From the NCBI RefSeq assembly GCF_030816715.1, contig NZ_JAUSYH010000001.1:372001-436000 (forward strand): a stretch of 64,000 bases of DNA, written 5' to 3'. Below, in pieces: positions 24,213 through 31,982 of the stretch. The DNA comes from Streptomyces achromogenes (lineage in GTDB: Bacteria > Actinomycetota > Actinomycetes > Streptomycetales > Streptomycetaceae). Positions within the stretch are counted from its first letter, which is position 1, and each line of letters begins with the position of its first letter. Made by a program: the position numbers and the translations under genes. The notes beneath the pieces are model-generated. The model ran no database searches, was not told where the DNA came from, and saw nothing but the letters and a program-made list of their open reading frames with translations.

Positions 24213-24869
24213 ATGGACTGGGCTGGAACACCGCGGCGGGCCCCGGGCGGGCGACCCGCGCTGCTCGTGCTGGACCTCATCAACGAGATCGTCCACCCGG
24301 ACGGCAAGTACGCGGCCGACGGTTACGGCACGCAGGCGCGTGAGCGGCGTGTCCTGGCCACGGCCGCCGACGCGATCCGGCGGGCCCGCGCCGCGGACAT
24401 ACCGGTGATCTACGTCGTCGTGGGCTTCTCCCCCGGTTATCCGGAGTGGCCGGCCGGTTCCGCGGTCTTCGAGAAGGCGAGGGACGACGGCCGTCTCGCC
24501 CTGGGGTCCTGGGCGACGCAGGTGCACGACGCACTCGCGCCACGGCCCGGGGAACCGGTGGTCGTCAAGCACCGCGTCAGCCCGTTCCACGGCACGAACC
24601 TGGAGGTGCTGCTGCGTACGGCGGGCATCGACACGCTGCTGCTCACCGGCGTCTCCACGGAACTGGTGGTGCTCAGCACCGCTCAGGCCGCCCACGACCG
24701 GGACTACCGCGTGCGGGTGCTCGAGGACGCGACGCTGGCGGGCGACGCCGAGATCCACGAAGCCGCGCTGAAGATCCTGTCCCGGATCTCGACGGTCACC
24801 ACGGTCGCCGAGGCGCTGCCGGCCCCGGGGCCGGTCTGCGCCACCGAGCCGCAGGGCGTCCGGTCGTGA
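24213..24869 (+). CDS. Isochorismatase-like cysteine hydrolase
   Basis: 218 residues from ATG 24213, preceded by AGGGAGAGAG; the earlier frame start lies inside the inverted repeat. The fold is that of isochorismatase/N-carbamoylsarcosine amidase/nicotinamidase: RPALLVLDLINEIVHPDGKY with catalytic Asp, VVVKHRVSPFHGTNLEVLLR with catalytic Lys, and LLTGVSTELVVLSTA, where the family's catalytic Cys is expected after GV. At that place Ser (GVSTE) is seen instead of GVCTE or GVATE...C, so hydrolytic activity is uncertain. The stop overlaps the aminotransferase start by 4 bases, so they are co-translated. Confidence 0.85.
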   Translation: MDWAGTPRRAPGGRPALLVLDLINEIVHPDGKYAADGYGTQARERRVLATAADAIRRARAADIPVIYVVVGFSPGYPEWPAGSAVFEKARDDGRLALGSWATQVHDALAPRPGEPVVVKHRVSPFHGTNLEVLLRTAGIDTLLLTGVSTELVVLSTAQAAHDRDYRVRVLEDATLAGDAEIHEAALKILSRISTVTTVAEALPAPGPVCATEPQGVRS

Positions 24870-26047
24870 GCGCGCGCGCCGCGGCCCGTTTCCACGCCGT
24901 GGAGGAATCGGCGACGTACGCGGTCTTCGACATGGTGGCGCGGATGCGCGCGCGGGGCACGGAGGTGGTGGATCTGGGCGGCGGGGAGCCGGACTTCGAC
25001 ACCGCCGGACATGTCGTGGACGAGGCGGTGGGCGCCCTGCGCGAGGGTTTCACGCACTACACGCCGAGCCGTGGGCTGCCCGCGCTGCTGCGGGCGGTCT
25101 CCGCGAAGCTCGCGGCGGACAACGGTGTCACCGCGGCCGCGGCCACCGACATCGTCGTCACGCCGTCGGCGAAGCACGCCCTGTTCGCCGCGCTGGTGAC
25201 GGTGCTCGACCCCGGTGACGAGCTGCTCGTGCCGACGCCGAGCTGGGTCAGCTACACGGAGATGGCGCGGTTGATCGGCGCGCGGCCCGTGCAGGTAGCC
25301 CTCGACGGCGCGGACGGCTTCCGGATCACGGCGGAACTGCTGGAGCGGCACGTCTCCGGGCGGACGAAGGCGCTGCTGGTCAACTCGCCGAACAATCCCA
25401 CGGGCCGGTCGCTGACCGCCGGGGAGGCGGCCGTGATCGCCCGGTTCGCGCAGGAGCACGACATCCTGCTGATCTCGGACGAGATCTACGAGAAGATCCT
25501 CTACGGCGGCCGCCGTCACCTCAGCCTCGCCGCGCAGCCGGGCTGCGCCGAACGCACCATCACGGTGAACGGGTTCTCGAAGGGCTACGCCATGACCGGC
25601 TGGCGCCTGGGCTACGCGGCCGGGCCCACCGATCTAATGGCGCAGTTGGTGAAGGTGCAGCAGCACACGGTGGGCTGCACGGCGTCCTTCGTGCAGCGGG
25701 GCGGGATCGCCGCGCTGACCGGCTCGCAGGAGCCGGTCGAGTGGATGACCGCGCAGTACACGGCCCGCCGGGATCTCCTCGTGCGCGGGCTGAACTCGCT
25801 GCCCGGGGTGTCCTGTTCGCCGCCCGACGGGGCGTTCTACGCCTTCGCCGACATACGTGGCACCGGGTTCGCGGACTCGGCGACGTTCGCGCGGTGGCTG
25901 CTGCGGGAGACCGCGGTGGCGGTGATGCCGGGTTCCGCGTTCGGGCCGGGCGGTGAGGGCTTCGTCCGGCTGTCGTTCGCCACGTCGCCCGAGGTACTGC
26001 GGGCGGCGCTGGAGCGCATGGCGCGGGCGCTGGCCGGCCGGGGCTGA
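24866..26047 (+). CDS. PLP-dependent aminotransferase, class I (aspartate aminotransferase type)
   Basis: 393 residues from GTG 24866 (GTGA overlap). Fold-type I enzyme of the aspartate-aminotransferase I-beta group: VVDLGGGEPDFDTAGHV, HYTPSRGLPALLRAV, VTPSAKHALFAAL, NSPNNPTGRSL, ISDEIYEKILYGG and VNGFSKGYAMTGWRLGY with the Schiff-base Lys; the C-terminal FVRLSFATS supplies the carboxylate-binding Arg. It would aminate a 2-oxo acid or aldehyde of the pathway, or deaminate the glutamate-mutase product. Convergent with the MFS exporter. Confidence 0.93.
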   Translation: MSARAAARFHAVEESATYAVFDMVARMRARGTEVVDLGGGEPDFDTAGHVVDEAVGALREGFTHYTPSRGLPALLRAVSAKLAADNGVTAAAATDIVVTPSAKHALFAALVTVLDPGDELLVPTPSWVSYTEMARLIGARPVQVALDGADGFRITAELLERHVSGRTKALLVNSPNNPTGRSLTAGEAAVIARFAQEHDILLISDEIYEKILYGGRRHLSLAAQPGCAERTITVNGFSKGYAMTGWRLGYAAGPTDLMAQLVKVQQHTVGCTASFVQRGGIAALTGSQEPVEWMTAQYTARRDLLVRGLNSLPGVSCSPPDGAFYAFADIRGTGFADSATFARWLLRETAVAVMPGSAFGPGGEGFVRLSFATSPEVLRAALERMARALAGRG

Positions 26048-26069
26048 CACCCGGCGCGCGGACCGCGGG

Positions 26070-27545
26070 TCACGTGGTGCGTCCGGCGGCACGGCGCCGG
26101 ACGCCCACGGCCAGCACGGCGCCGACGGCGAAGGCGGCCGCCGCGATGCCCGCCGACAGACGCAGCCCGGAGGTGAAGTCTCCCGCAGCCGCCGCGAGGG
26201 TACCGAACAGGGCCACCCCCACCGCGCTGCCGACCTGCCGGGCGACGTTGAAGACGGCGGAGGCGATGCCCGCGCCGGAGGCGGGCGCGGTCTCGATGAT
26301 GGCGGCGGTGGCGGCGAGGGCGGTCATGGTCTGGCCCAGCCCGGTGGCGACCAGGGCGAACAGCAGGACGGGGTACGGGGTGTCGGGCCGGGCGGTCAGC
26401 CAGCCGAGGAAGCCCACGGCGCCCAGGGCCAGCCCGCCGGCCATCGGGACGTACGGGCCGGTGCGGGCGGCCAGGCGGCTGAAGAACGGGGCCGCGACGA
26501 GGCCCATGCACACCGACGGCAGCAGGGCGAGGCCGGTGTCGAGGACGGTGAAGCCGCGCTCCTGCTGGAAGTAGAGGGTGGTCAGGAAGAGCATGCCGTA
26601 GTAGCCGAGGCTGATCAGCAGGCCGATCGCGGCGGTCGCGGTGAACGCGCCCGAGCGGAACAGGGACGGCGGCAGCAGTGGCGCCCGCCGGCCTTGTCCG
26701 GCCCGTTCGCGTGCTTCCAGGGCGCGTTCGACCAGCGCGAAGGCGGTCAGGCAGGCCGCGCCCGTGCCGAACGCCGCCAGGACCAGCGGGGAGGTCCAGC
26801 CGTGGGATCCGGCCTCGTTGAGGCCGCCGGCCAGGGCGACGAGACCGACGATGCCCAGCATCTGGCCTGCCGGGTCCATGCGGCGGGCCGGCTTCTTGCG
26901 GGCAGTGGCCGGGATATGACGGACGGTCAGGACGACGGCGAGCGCGGCGACCGGCAGGTTCAGCCAGAACACCGAGCGCCACTCGAGCCCGGAGACGAGG
27001 AGGCCGCCCACCGCCGGTCCGGCGCCGAAGGCGATCGAGGCGACGGCGCCCCACACGGCGATCGCCCGGGCCCGCACCGCGCGGTCGGAGTAGGTGGCCT
27101 GGAGCAGTGCGAGCGAGGCGGGCACGAGCAGGGCGGCGCCGGCGCCCTGGGCGAGCCGTCCGGCGATCAGGGCGCCGGAGGTGCCGGCGAGGCCGCAGAC
27201 CAGGGAGGCCGCGGTGAAGACGCCGAGTCCGGTGAGGAACATGCGCCGGTGGCCGAGCCGGTCGGCGAGCCCGCCGCCCAGGAGCAGCAGCCCGGCGAAG
27301 ACGGTGCTGTAGCCGTCGACGATCCACTGCAGGGCGGAGGCCCCGGTGTCGAGGGCGGTGCGGATCTCGGGGACGGCGACGTTGACGACGGTGACGTCCA
27401 GCATCACGAGGAAGTAGCCGAGGCTGAGGGCGATCAGCGGGGGCAGGGTGACCGCGGGCCGGACGGCCGGGGCGGGCGCCGCGGCCGCGGCGCGGGGCGC
27501 TGTGGCGGTCCGCCCGCCTTCGGGGGTGAGGTCGGTGGTGGTCAT
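26070..27545 (-). CDS. MFS drug exporter, DHA2 (14-helix) type
   Basis: 491 residues from ATG 27545. About fourteen hydrophobic helices. Typical motifs: LDVTVVNVAVPEI in the first helix (motif D1 of DHA2 proteins), GGLADRLGHRRMF (motif A), and GAGPAVGGLLV (motif C of exporters). An Ala/Pro-rich tail precedes helix 1. Divergent from an ArsR-type regulator with a dyad between them, so it is likely induced by its substrate, probably the cluster product, and gives self-resistance. Confidence 0.92.
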   Translation of the reverse strand: MTTTDLTPEGGRTATAPRAAAAAPAPAVRPAVTLPPLIALSLGYFLVMLDVTVVNVAVPEIRTALDTGASALQWIVDGYSTVFAGLLLLGGGLADRLGHRRMFLTGLGVFTAASLVCGLAGTSGALIAGRLAQGAGAALLVPASLALLQATYSDRAVRARAIAVWGAVASIAFGAGPAVGGLLVSGLEWRSVFWLNLPVAALAVVLTVRHIPATARKKPARRMDPAGQMLGIVGLVALAGGLNEAGSHGWTSPLVLAAFGTGAACLTAFALVERALEARERAGQGRRAPLLPPSLFRSGAFTATAAIGLLISLGYYGMLFLTTLYFQQERGFTVLDTGLALLPSVCMGLVAAPFFSRLAARTGPYVPMAGGLALGAVGFLGWLTARPDTPYPVLLFALVATGLGQTMTALAATAAIIETAPASGAGIASAVFNVARQVGSAVGVALFGTLAAAAGDFTSGLRLSAGIAAAAFAVGAVLAVGVRRRAAGRTT

Positions 27546-27564
27546 GCCACGAGCATCGACGCCG

Positions 27565-27590
27565 GACACTTCGTCACGGGGCGAAGTGTC
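27565..27590. promoter_or_regulatory. Operator between MFS exporter and ArsR-type regulator
   Basis: GACACTTCG (27565-27573), 8-base spacer, CGAAGTGTC (27582-27590): perfect 9-base arms in the 64-base gap between the two divergent start codons. Best read as the binding site of the adjacent regulator controlling both genes. Confidence 0.75.
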
Positions 27591-27609
27591 GTTGTCGTAC
27601 GGTGGAGCC

Positions 27610-28449
27610 ATGCCGAACCGCAGCAGCGCCACGAGGGCGTCCGCCCGCGACGCGGGCGCCTCATCGCACCCCGGCCGCGCATCCGGCGAACAGGCCGGTG
27701 CGCCGCTCAAGCACCAGACCGACATCGCCCGCGCCGCGGCCCTGATCGCCGATCCGTCGCGCGCCCGCATCCTGAAGTGCCTGGCCGACGGCCGCGCCCT
27801 GCCGGCGAGCGCCCTGGCCGGCGAGGCGGGGGTGGGCGCCGCCACGGCCAGCGCGCACCTCGCCAAGCTCGTCGAGGGCGAGTTCGTCACCGTCGAGGCG
27901 CGGGGCCGGCACCGCTACTACCGTCTGTTCGGGCCGGACGTGAGCGCCGCGCTGGAGGCGCTCGCGCTGATCGCCCCGCCGCTGGCCATCACCTCCCTCA
28001 AGCAGAGCAGCCGCACCAACGCCCTGCACCGCTCACGGACCTGCTACGACCATCTGGCCGGGCGGCTCGGCGTCGCCCTGATGCAGTCGCTGCTCGACCA
28101 TGGGGTGCTCACCGGCCACGACGGCATCCACCGGCCCGCCGAGGCGGTACGGGACCGGCCCTCGTCGTACGGCCGCGACATCGTCTACGAACTCTCCGCC
28201 GAAGGACCGTCGGTCCTCGCTGAACTGGGCGTCGACACGGACCGGTTGCCGCCGCGCCGCCCGGCGATCCGCTACTGCGTCGACTGGAGCGAGCACCAGC
28301 ACCACCTCGCGGGCGGGCTCGGCGCGACCCTCAAGGCGGCTCTCTTCGAACGCGGTTGGGTGCGGTGGGGCGCCGCGCCGCGCGTGGTGCACCTGACGGA
28401 CGAGGGCTCGGCCGGCCTGGAGCGGACCCTGGGGCTCGTGTTCGCTTGA
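27610..28449 (+). CDS. ArsR-family regulator of the MFS exporter
   Basis: 279 residues from ATG 27610 (GGTGGA upstream). A low-complexity N-terminal tail of about 35 residues precedes a winged helix: ADPSRARILKCLADGRALPASALA, GVGAATASAHLAKLVEGEFV, VEARGRHRYYRLFG. A long C-terminal domain (residues 130-279: RSRTCYDHLAGRLGVALMQS, WSEHQHHLAGGLGATLKAAL) is typical of larger ArsR-like proteins paired with transporters in actinomycetes and may bind the effector. No Cys metal site is seen, so the ligand is probably organic. The dyad at 27565 is the likely operator. Confidence 0.9.
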   Translation: MPNRSSATRASARDAGASSHPGRASGEQAGAPLKHQTDIARAAALIADPSRARILKCLADGRALPASALAGEAGVGAATASAHLAKLVEGEFVTVEARGRHRYYRLFGPDVSAALEALALIAPPLAITSLKQSSRTNALHRSRTCYDHLAGRLGVALMQSLLDHGVLTGHDGIHRPAEAVRDRPSSYGRDIVYELSAEGPSVLAELGVDTDRLPPRRPAIRYCVDWSEHQHHLAGGLGATLKAALFERGWVRWGAAPRVVHLTDEGSAGLERTLGLVFA

Positions 28450-28562
28450 GGGGGCCCCGCCTCCACTTCGGTGGAGGCGCGACAGGACAGGGGCGGACGC
28501 GGTGGAGGGGGCCTCCTCCGACGGCCGATGTGCGACGGCGATGCGGCGGCGAGGCTCGGGGC

Positions 28563-29570
28563 ATGGAACCCATCCACGAACTGTCCGGGCCGGAACGCGA
28601 GCAACTGACCGCGGTGCTGCGCTCCGTGGCCAAGAACCCCTACGAGGACTACGAGGACTTCTCACGCGCCGTCGGTGACGTGATCGCGCGCGGCGAGGTG
28701 CCCGCCTTCTTCGCCGACGTCTGCGCACGCGTCCGCCGCGACCGGGCGACGGGCGTCTCCGACGCGCACGTGCTGCGCAACTGCCCGCTGGACGATGACA
28801 TTCCGCTGCTCGACCTGGACGATCCGGTCGCGGACAAGCACGCGCGCAAGAAGACGTTCGTCGGCGAGGCGTTCCTGGAGCTGTTCGCCCAGCTGGTGAG
28901 GACTCCCCTGCTGTCCTACGCGACCCGTTTCAACGGGGACTTCTTCACGGACGTCGTCGCCATCAACCGCTACAGCGGGATGCAGACGGGGTTCAGCGAC
29001 AGCGAGCTGGTCTACCACAACGACCGCACGGCCCATCCCGTGCGGGCCGACTTCATCTCGCTGCTCGGCATGCACTGCCCCGAGGGCGAGTTCATCTACA
29101 CCGGGTTCGTCGACGGGCGTGACCTGCTCGCGCATCTGACGGACGAGGAGCAACGGCAGCTCAGGACGGCGCAGTTCGTCACACCGTTCGACGTGTTCTC
29201 GCGGGACAACAACAAGGAGCTGACCGTCTCCGAGGTCCATCCGATCCTGGAGAACCACCACAGTTTCCGCTACCTCGACACGTGCACGGCGGCCGCGCCG
29301 GACGCTCCCGAGTCCGCCAAGGACGCGCTGCTGGCTCTGAAGGACGCCCTGGTGCGCGCGGACAAGACCCGTCATCGCATCCGCACCGGAGACCTGTTCG
29401 TCTTCGCCAACCAGGACGGTCTGCACAGCCGCGACAGGATGGAGATCAACGACGCGGCGCGGGCGCGGCAGCGCTGGCTGCTCAAGACGTACGCCTTCCG
29501 TGACGAGGCGGCCGCCGAGCGCCACGCGGACCGCTGGCTGGACGGGGTGCGCGGACGCGTGGGCGACTGA
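28563..29570 (+). CDS. TauD/clavaminate-synthase-like Fe(II)/2-oxoglutarate dioxygenase (2)
   Basis: 335 residues from ATG 28563 (GAGG upstream). LVYHNDRTAH gives metal ligands His152 and Asp154; FANQDGLHSRDRMEI gives the distal His288; the Arg/Lys-rich ARQRWLLKTYAF should bind 2-oxoglutarate. The N-terminal half is helical and acidic (LDDDIPLLDLDDP). It is only distantly like the first dioxygenase of the cluster, so two different oxidations are likely. It lies 113 bases after the ArsR gene and ends against a hairpin shared with the convergent LuxR-type gene. Confidence 0.88.
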   Translation: MEPIHELSGPEREQLTAVLRSVAKNPYEDYEDFSRAVGDVIARGEVPAFFADVCARVRRDRATGVSDAHVLRNCPLDDDIPLLDLDDPVADKHARKKTFVGEAFLELFAQLVRTPLLSYATRFNGDFFTDVVAINRYSGMQTGFSDSELVYHNDRTAHPVRADFISLLGMHCPEGEFIYTGFVDGRDLLAHLTDEEQRQLRTAQFVTPFDVFSRDNNKELTVSEVHPILENHHSFRYLDTCTAAAPDAPESAKDALLALKDALVRADKTRHRIRTGDLFVFANQDGLHSRDRMEINDAARARQRWLLKTYAFRDEAAAERHADRWLDGVRGRVGD

Positions 29571-29578
29571 CGTGCCGG

Positions 29579-29599
29579 GCGCGCCGGTCCCCGGCGCGC
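29579..29599. terminator. Bidirectional GC hairpin
   Basis: GCGCGCCGG (29579-29587), TCC loop, CCGGCGCGC (29591-29599): nine perfect pairs between the convergent dioxygenase and LuxR-type genes. Confidence 0.65.
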
Positions 29600-29603
29600 G
29601 CCG

Positions 29604-30335
29604 TCACGACCAGGGTGGGCGGTCCTCGTCGAGCGCCTGGCGCATCAGCAGGACCGCCTCCAGGCGGTTGCGGACGGACAGCTTGGCCAGCGCGTGCGAC
29701 ACATGGCTCTTGACGGTCGCCGGGGTGACCTCGAGCCGGCCGGCCGCCTCGCGGGTGGACAGGCCCGCCGCGAGCACCGTGAGCACCTCGCGCTCGCGTT
29801 CGGTCAGGGAGCGCAGCCGCAGGCCGGCCGAGCGGTCGCCGCGCGGGCGCGCGGGCGCGGGTGTGGCCGTGCGACGCGCGGGCGGGCACAGGCCCACCAG
29901 CTCGGGCGACACCACGACGTAGCCGGCGGCCGCCGCCCGTACGGCGGCGGCGAGTCGGCCGATCTCCGGGTCCTTGACCAGTACTCCCGCGCAGCCCGCG
30001 GCCAGCGCGTCCCCGACGGTCCGCGCCGTCCACCGCGTGTCGAGGAGCAGCACGCGCACCCCCTTGTGCACCAGGCCGGGGACGAGCGAGGCCGGCCTGG
30101 GCCGGAAGGCGTCGGCGAGCACGACGACGTCGACGCCGTCCAGGGGCCAGCGGTGCAGGGGCCGGCCGCTGTCGGCGGTGTCCAGCACCGTGATCCGGTC
30201 GGCTCCGTCCAGGGCCGTCGCCAGGACGTGCCGGGACACCGGATCGGCGTCGGCGAGCAGGACGCTGACGTCGCAGGCCTCCGGCTCGTACAGCAGGACC
30301 CGGCCGTTCTCGGTGCTTCGCGAGGTCATCTCCAC
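29604..30335 (-). CDS. NarL/LuxR-type response regulator
   Basis: 243 residues from GTG 30335, which is 7 bases after AAGGAG; ATG 30329 is the alternative. Residues about 20-130 are receiver-like (VSVLLADADPVSR, VDVVVLADAF with the candidate phospho-Asp, VLLLDTRW, CAGVLVKDPE with Lys). A linker rich in Arg and Ala follows, then a LuxR helix-turn-helix: LRSLTEREREVLTVLAAGLSTREAA, TPATVKSHVSHALAKLSVRNR. No sensor kinase gene adjoins, so it may be an orphan. It precedes the synthase gene on the same strand's downstream side and is probably a cluster regulator. Confidence 0.9.
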   Translation of the reverse strand: MEMTSRSTENGRVLLYEPEACDVSVLLADADPVSRHVLATALDGADRITVLDTADSGRPLHRWPLDGVDVVVLADAFRPRPASLVPGLVHKGVRVLLLDTRWTARTVGDALAAGCAGVLVKDPEIGRLAAAVRAAAAGYVVVSPELVGLCPPARRTATPAPARPRGDRSAGLRLRSLTEREREVLTVLAAGLSTREAAGRLEVTPATVKSHVSHALAKLSVRNRLEAVLLMRQALDEDRPPWS

Positions 30336-30421
30336 GCGCTGTCTCCTTTCCCGCTGCGCAGCGTGCGCCGCGGACGAGCGGACCGGGGCCGGCGTGCGGC
30401 CGGCCCCGGTCCGGGCGTCGC

Positions 30422-31603
30422 TCAGGCGGCGGCGGGCTGCCGTGTCGTCAGTTCACGGGCCAGACGGTCCTTGACCACGGAGATGTCCTCGCAGTCGCCG
30501 CCGGTGCGCTCGGCGATGTGGGTCCGGTAGAGCCCCGCCAGGTCGTCCTCGCTCACGGCGATCCCCAGCTCGTCGAGGATGTGCCGGAGCACGGCCCGGC
30601 CCGAGTGCCGTCCGATCAGCAGGGAGCGTTCACGGCCGAAGCGGGCGGGCTCCACGTATTCGTACGTCGCCGGGTTGCGCAGCATGCCCTGCTGGTGGAT
30701 GCCGGCCGCCGTGCCGAAGGCGTAGGTGCCGAAGATCGCCTTGTTGCGGGGCTCCTCCAGTCCGATCACCGCACGCAGCGCGGTGTAGGCCTCGTACATC
30801 GCGGCCACGTCGATGTCGGTGTGCAGACCGAGCAGAGCGCCCTTGTAGGTCAGCAGGGCGGCCACCTCCTCGAGCGGGGTGTTGCCCGCGCGTTCACCGA
30901 TGCCGCCGAGGGTGACCTGCACCTCGTCGGCGCCGGCCGCCAAGCCCGCGACCGCGTTGGCGAGGGAGAGCCCGAAGTCGTCGTGGCAGTGGGTGGCGAC
31001 GCGGACGCCGTCCGGCAGCCAGGAGCGGAACTCGGTGATCAACGCCCCGTACTCCTGGGGGAGGTGACATCCGGAGGTGTCGGCGACGGCGAAGCACACG
31101 GCCCCCGCCTCGACGGCGCCCAGGGTGATGGCGCGCAGCAGGTCGCGTTCGCCGCGGCTCGCGTCCTCGATGCCGACGGACACCTCCTCGACTCCGAGGG
31201 CGTAGGCGTGGGCGACGGTGTCGGCGACCTCCTGGACGGCCTGGTCACGGCTGATGCCCCGTTTGTGGGCGAGGTGCAGATCGCTGCCGGTGGCCATGAC
31301 CTGCACCTGGTGGCGTGCCGTGCCGCCCGCCTCGACGGCCGTGTCCACGTCGGACCGTACGGCCCGGCAGAACGTGGTGAACCGCGCGGAGGTCAGGTTC
31401 CGGGAAATGAGCCGGGTGGCCTGGAACTCGCTGGGCGAGGAGGCCGGGAACCCCGATTCGATGTAATCCGCGCCGAGCGCTTCTATACGCAGCGCCATAT
31501 CGAGTTTCTGACGTGGTGTCATCGTGTTTCCGGGCGCTTGCTCGCCGTCCCGGAGAGTGGTGTCGAAAACAGACACCCGGCGTGATTCCTTGTGCACTGA
31601 CAT
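30422..31603 (-). CDS. Homocitrate/2-isopropylmalate synthase-like enzyme (catalytic domain only)
   Basis: 393 residues from ATG 31603 (AGAGGA upstream). Condenses acetyl-CoA with a 2-oxo acid. DTTLRDGEQAPGNTM at the N-terminus, THCHDDFGLSLANAVAG (HxH metal ligands) and GGIGERAGNTPLEEV are signature motifs. It lacks the C-terminal LeuA regulatory domain and so resembles NifV/homocitrate-synthase-type enzymes that are not feedback controlled by leucine. With the LeuC/LeuD paralogues it makes a chain-extension module; no LeuB-like dehydrogenase is visible in the window. The preceding 380-base gap holds its promoter. Confidence 0.92.
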   Translation of the reverse strand: MSVHKESRRVSVFDTTLRDGEQAPGNTMTPRQKLDMALRIEALGADYIESGFPASSPSEFQATRLISRNLTSARFTTFCRAVRSDVDTAVEAGGTARHQVQVMATGSDLHLAHKRGISRDQAVQEVADTVAHAYALGVEEVSVGIEDASRGERDLLRAITLGAVEAGAVCFAVADTSGCHLPQEYGALITEFRSWLPDGVRVATHCHDDFGLSLANAVAGLAAGADEVQVTLGGIGERAGNTPLEEVAALLTYKGALLGLHTDIDVAAMYEAYTALRAVIGLEEPRNKAIFGTYAFGTAAGIHQQGMLRNPATYEYVEPARFGRERSLLIGRHSGRAVLRHILDELGIAVSEDDLAGLYRTHIAERTGGDCEDISVVKDRLARELTTRQPAAA

Positions 31604-31885
31604 CGTGTCCTCTTTCTCGCCCGATACTGCTGGAGCAGTTCAACACCGGTGAGGCTAGGCGGAGTCGGTGCAATGCGAGGGCCGCTGGCGCTGGCCTTCG
31701 GGGGCCATGACCCCTATGCGTCGGGCACCCCTCGGACAATCACCGGAAACGGTGACCCGTGGCCGGTTCGGGCCACGTCAGCTCTGGGTCAGCTCGACCG
31801 CTTGCCGGGGAGTGGAGGTGAAATGCGAAAGTTTTGACGAAGGCGCTGCGAAGCGTCCGGACTTCCCTGATGAAAGGTCATCCCT

Positions 31886-31960
31886 GTGCGTGATTCCATG
31901 GCCGAACCGACTGCCGTCGTCATCCGCCGGCTCAGCGACGACGATCTGATCTGGGGTTGA
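31886..31960 (+). CDS. Possible 24-residue peptide gene
   Basis: GTG 31886 to TGA 31958-31960 encodes 24 residues beginning VRDSMAEPTAVVIRRL and ending DDDLIWG. A GAAAGG ribosome-like site lies 8 bases upstream. The start resembles the first strand of GNAT acetyltransferases (VIRRLSDDDL), so it could be a truncated remnant; a real small peptide in the cluster is the other option. The rest of the gap 31604-31982 shows nothing clear. Confidence 0.25.
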   Translation: MRDSMAEPTAVVIRRLSDDDLIWG

Positions 31961-31982
31961 GGAGCGGCCCGCGGGCAAGGGC

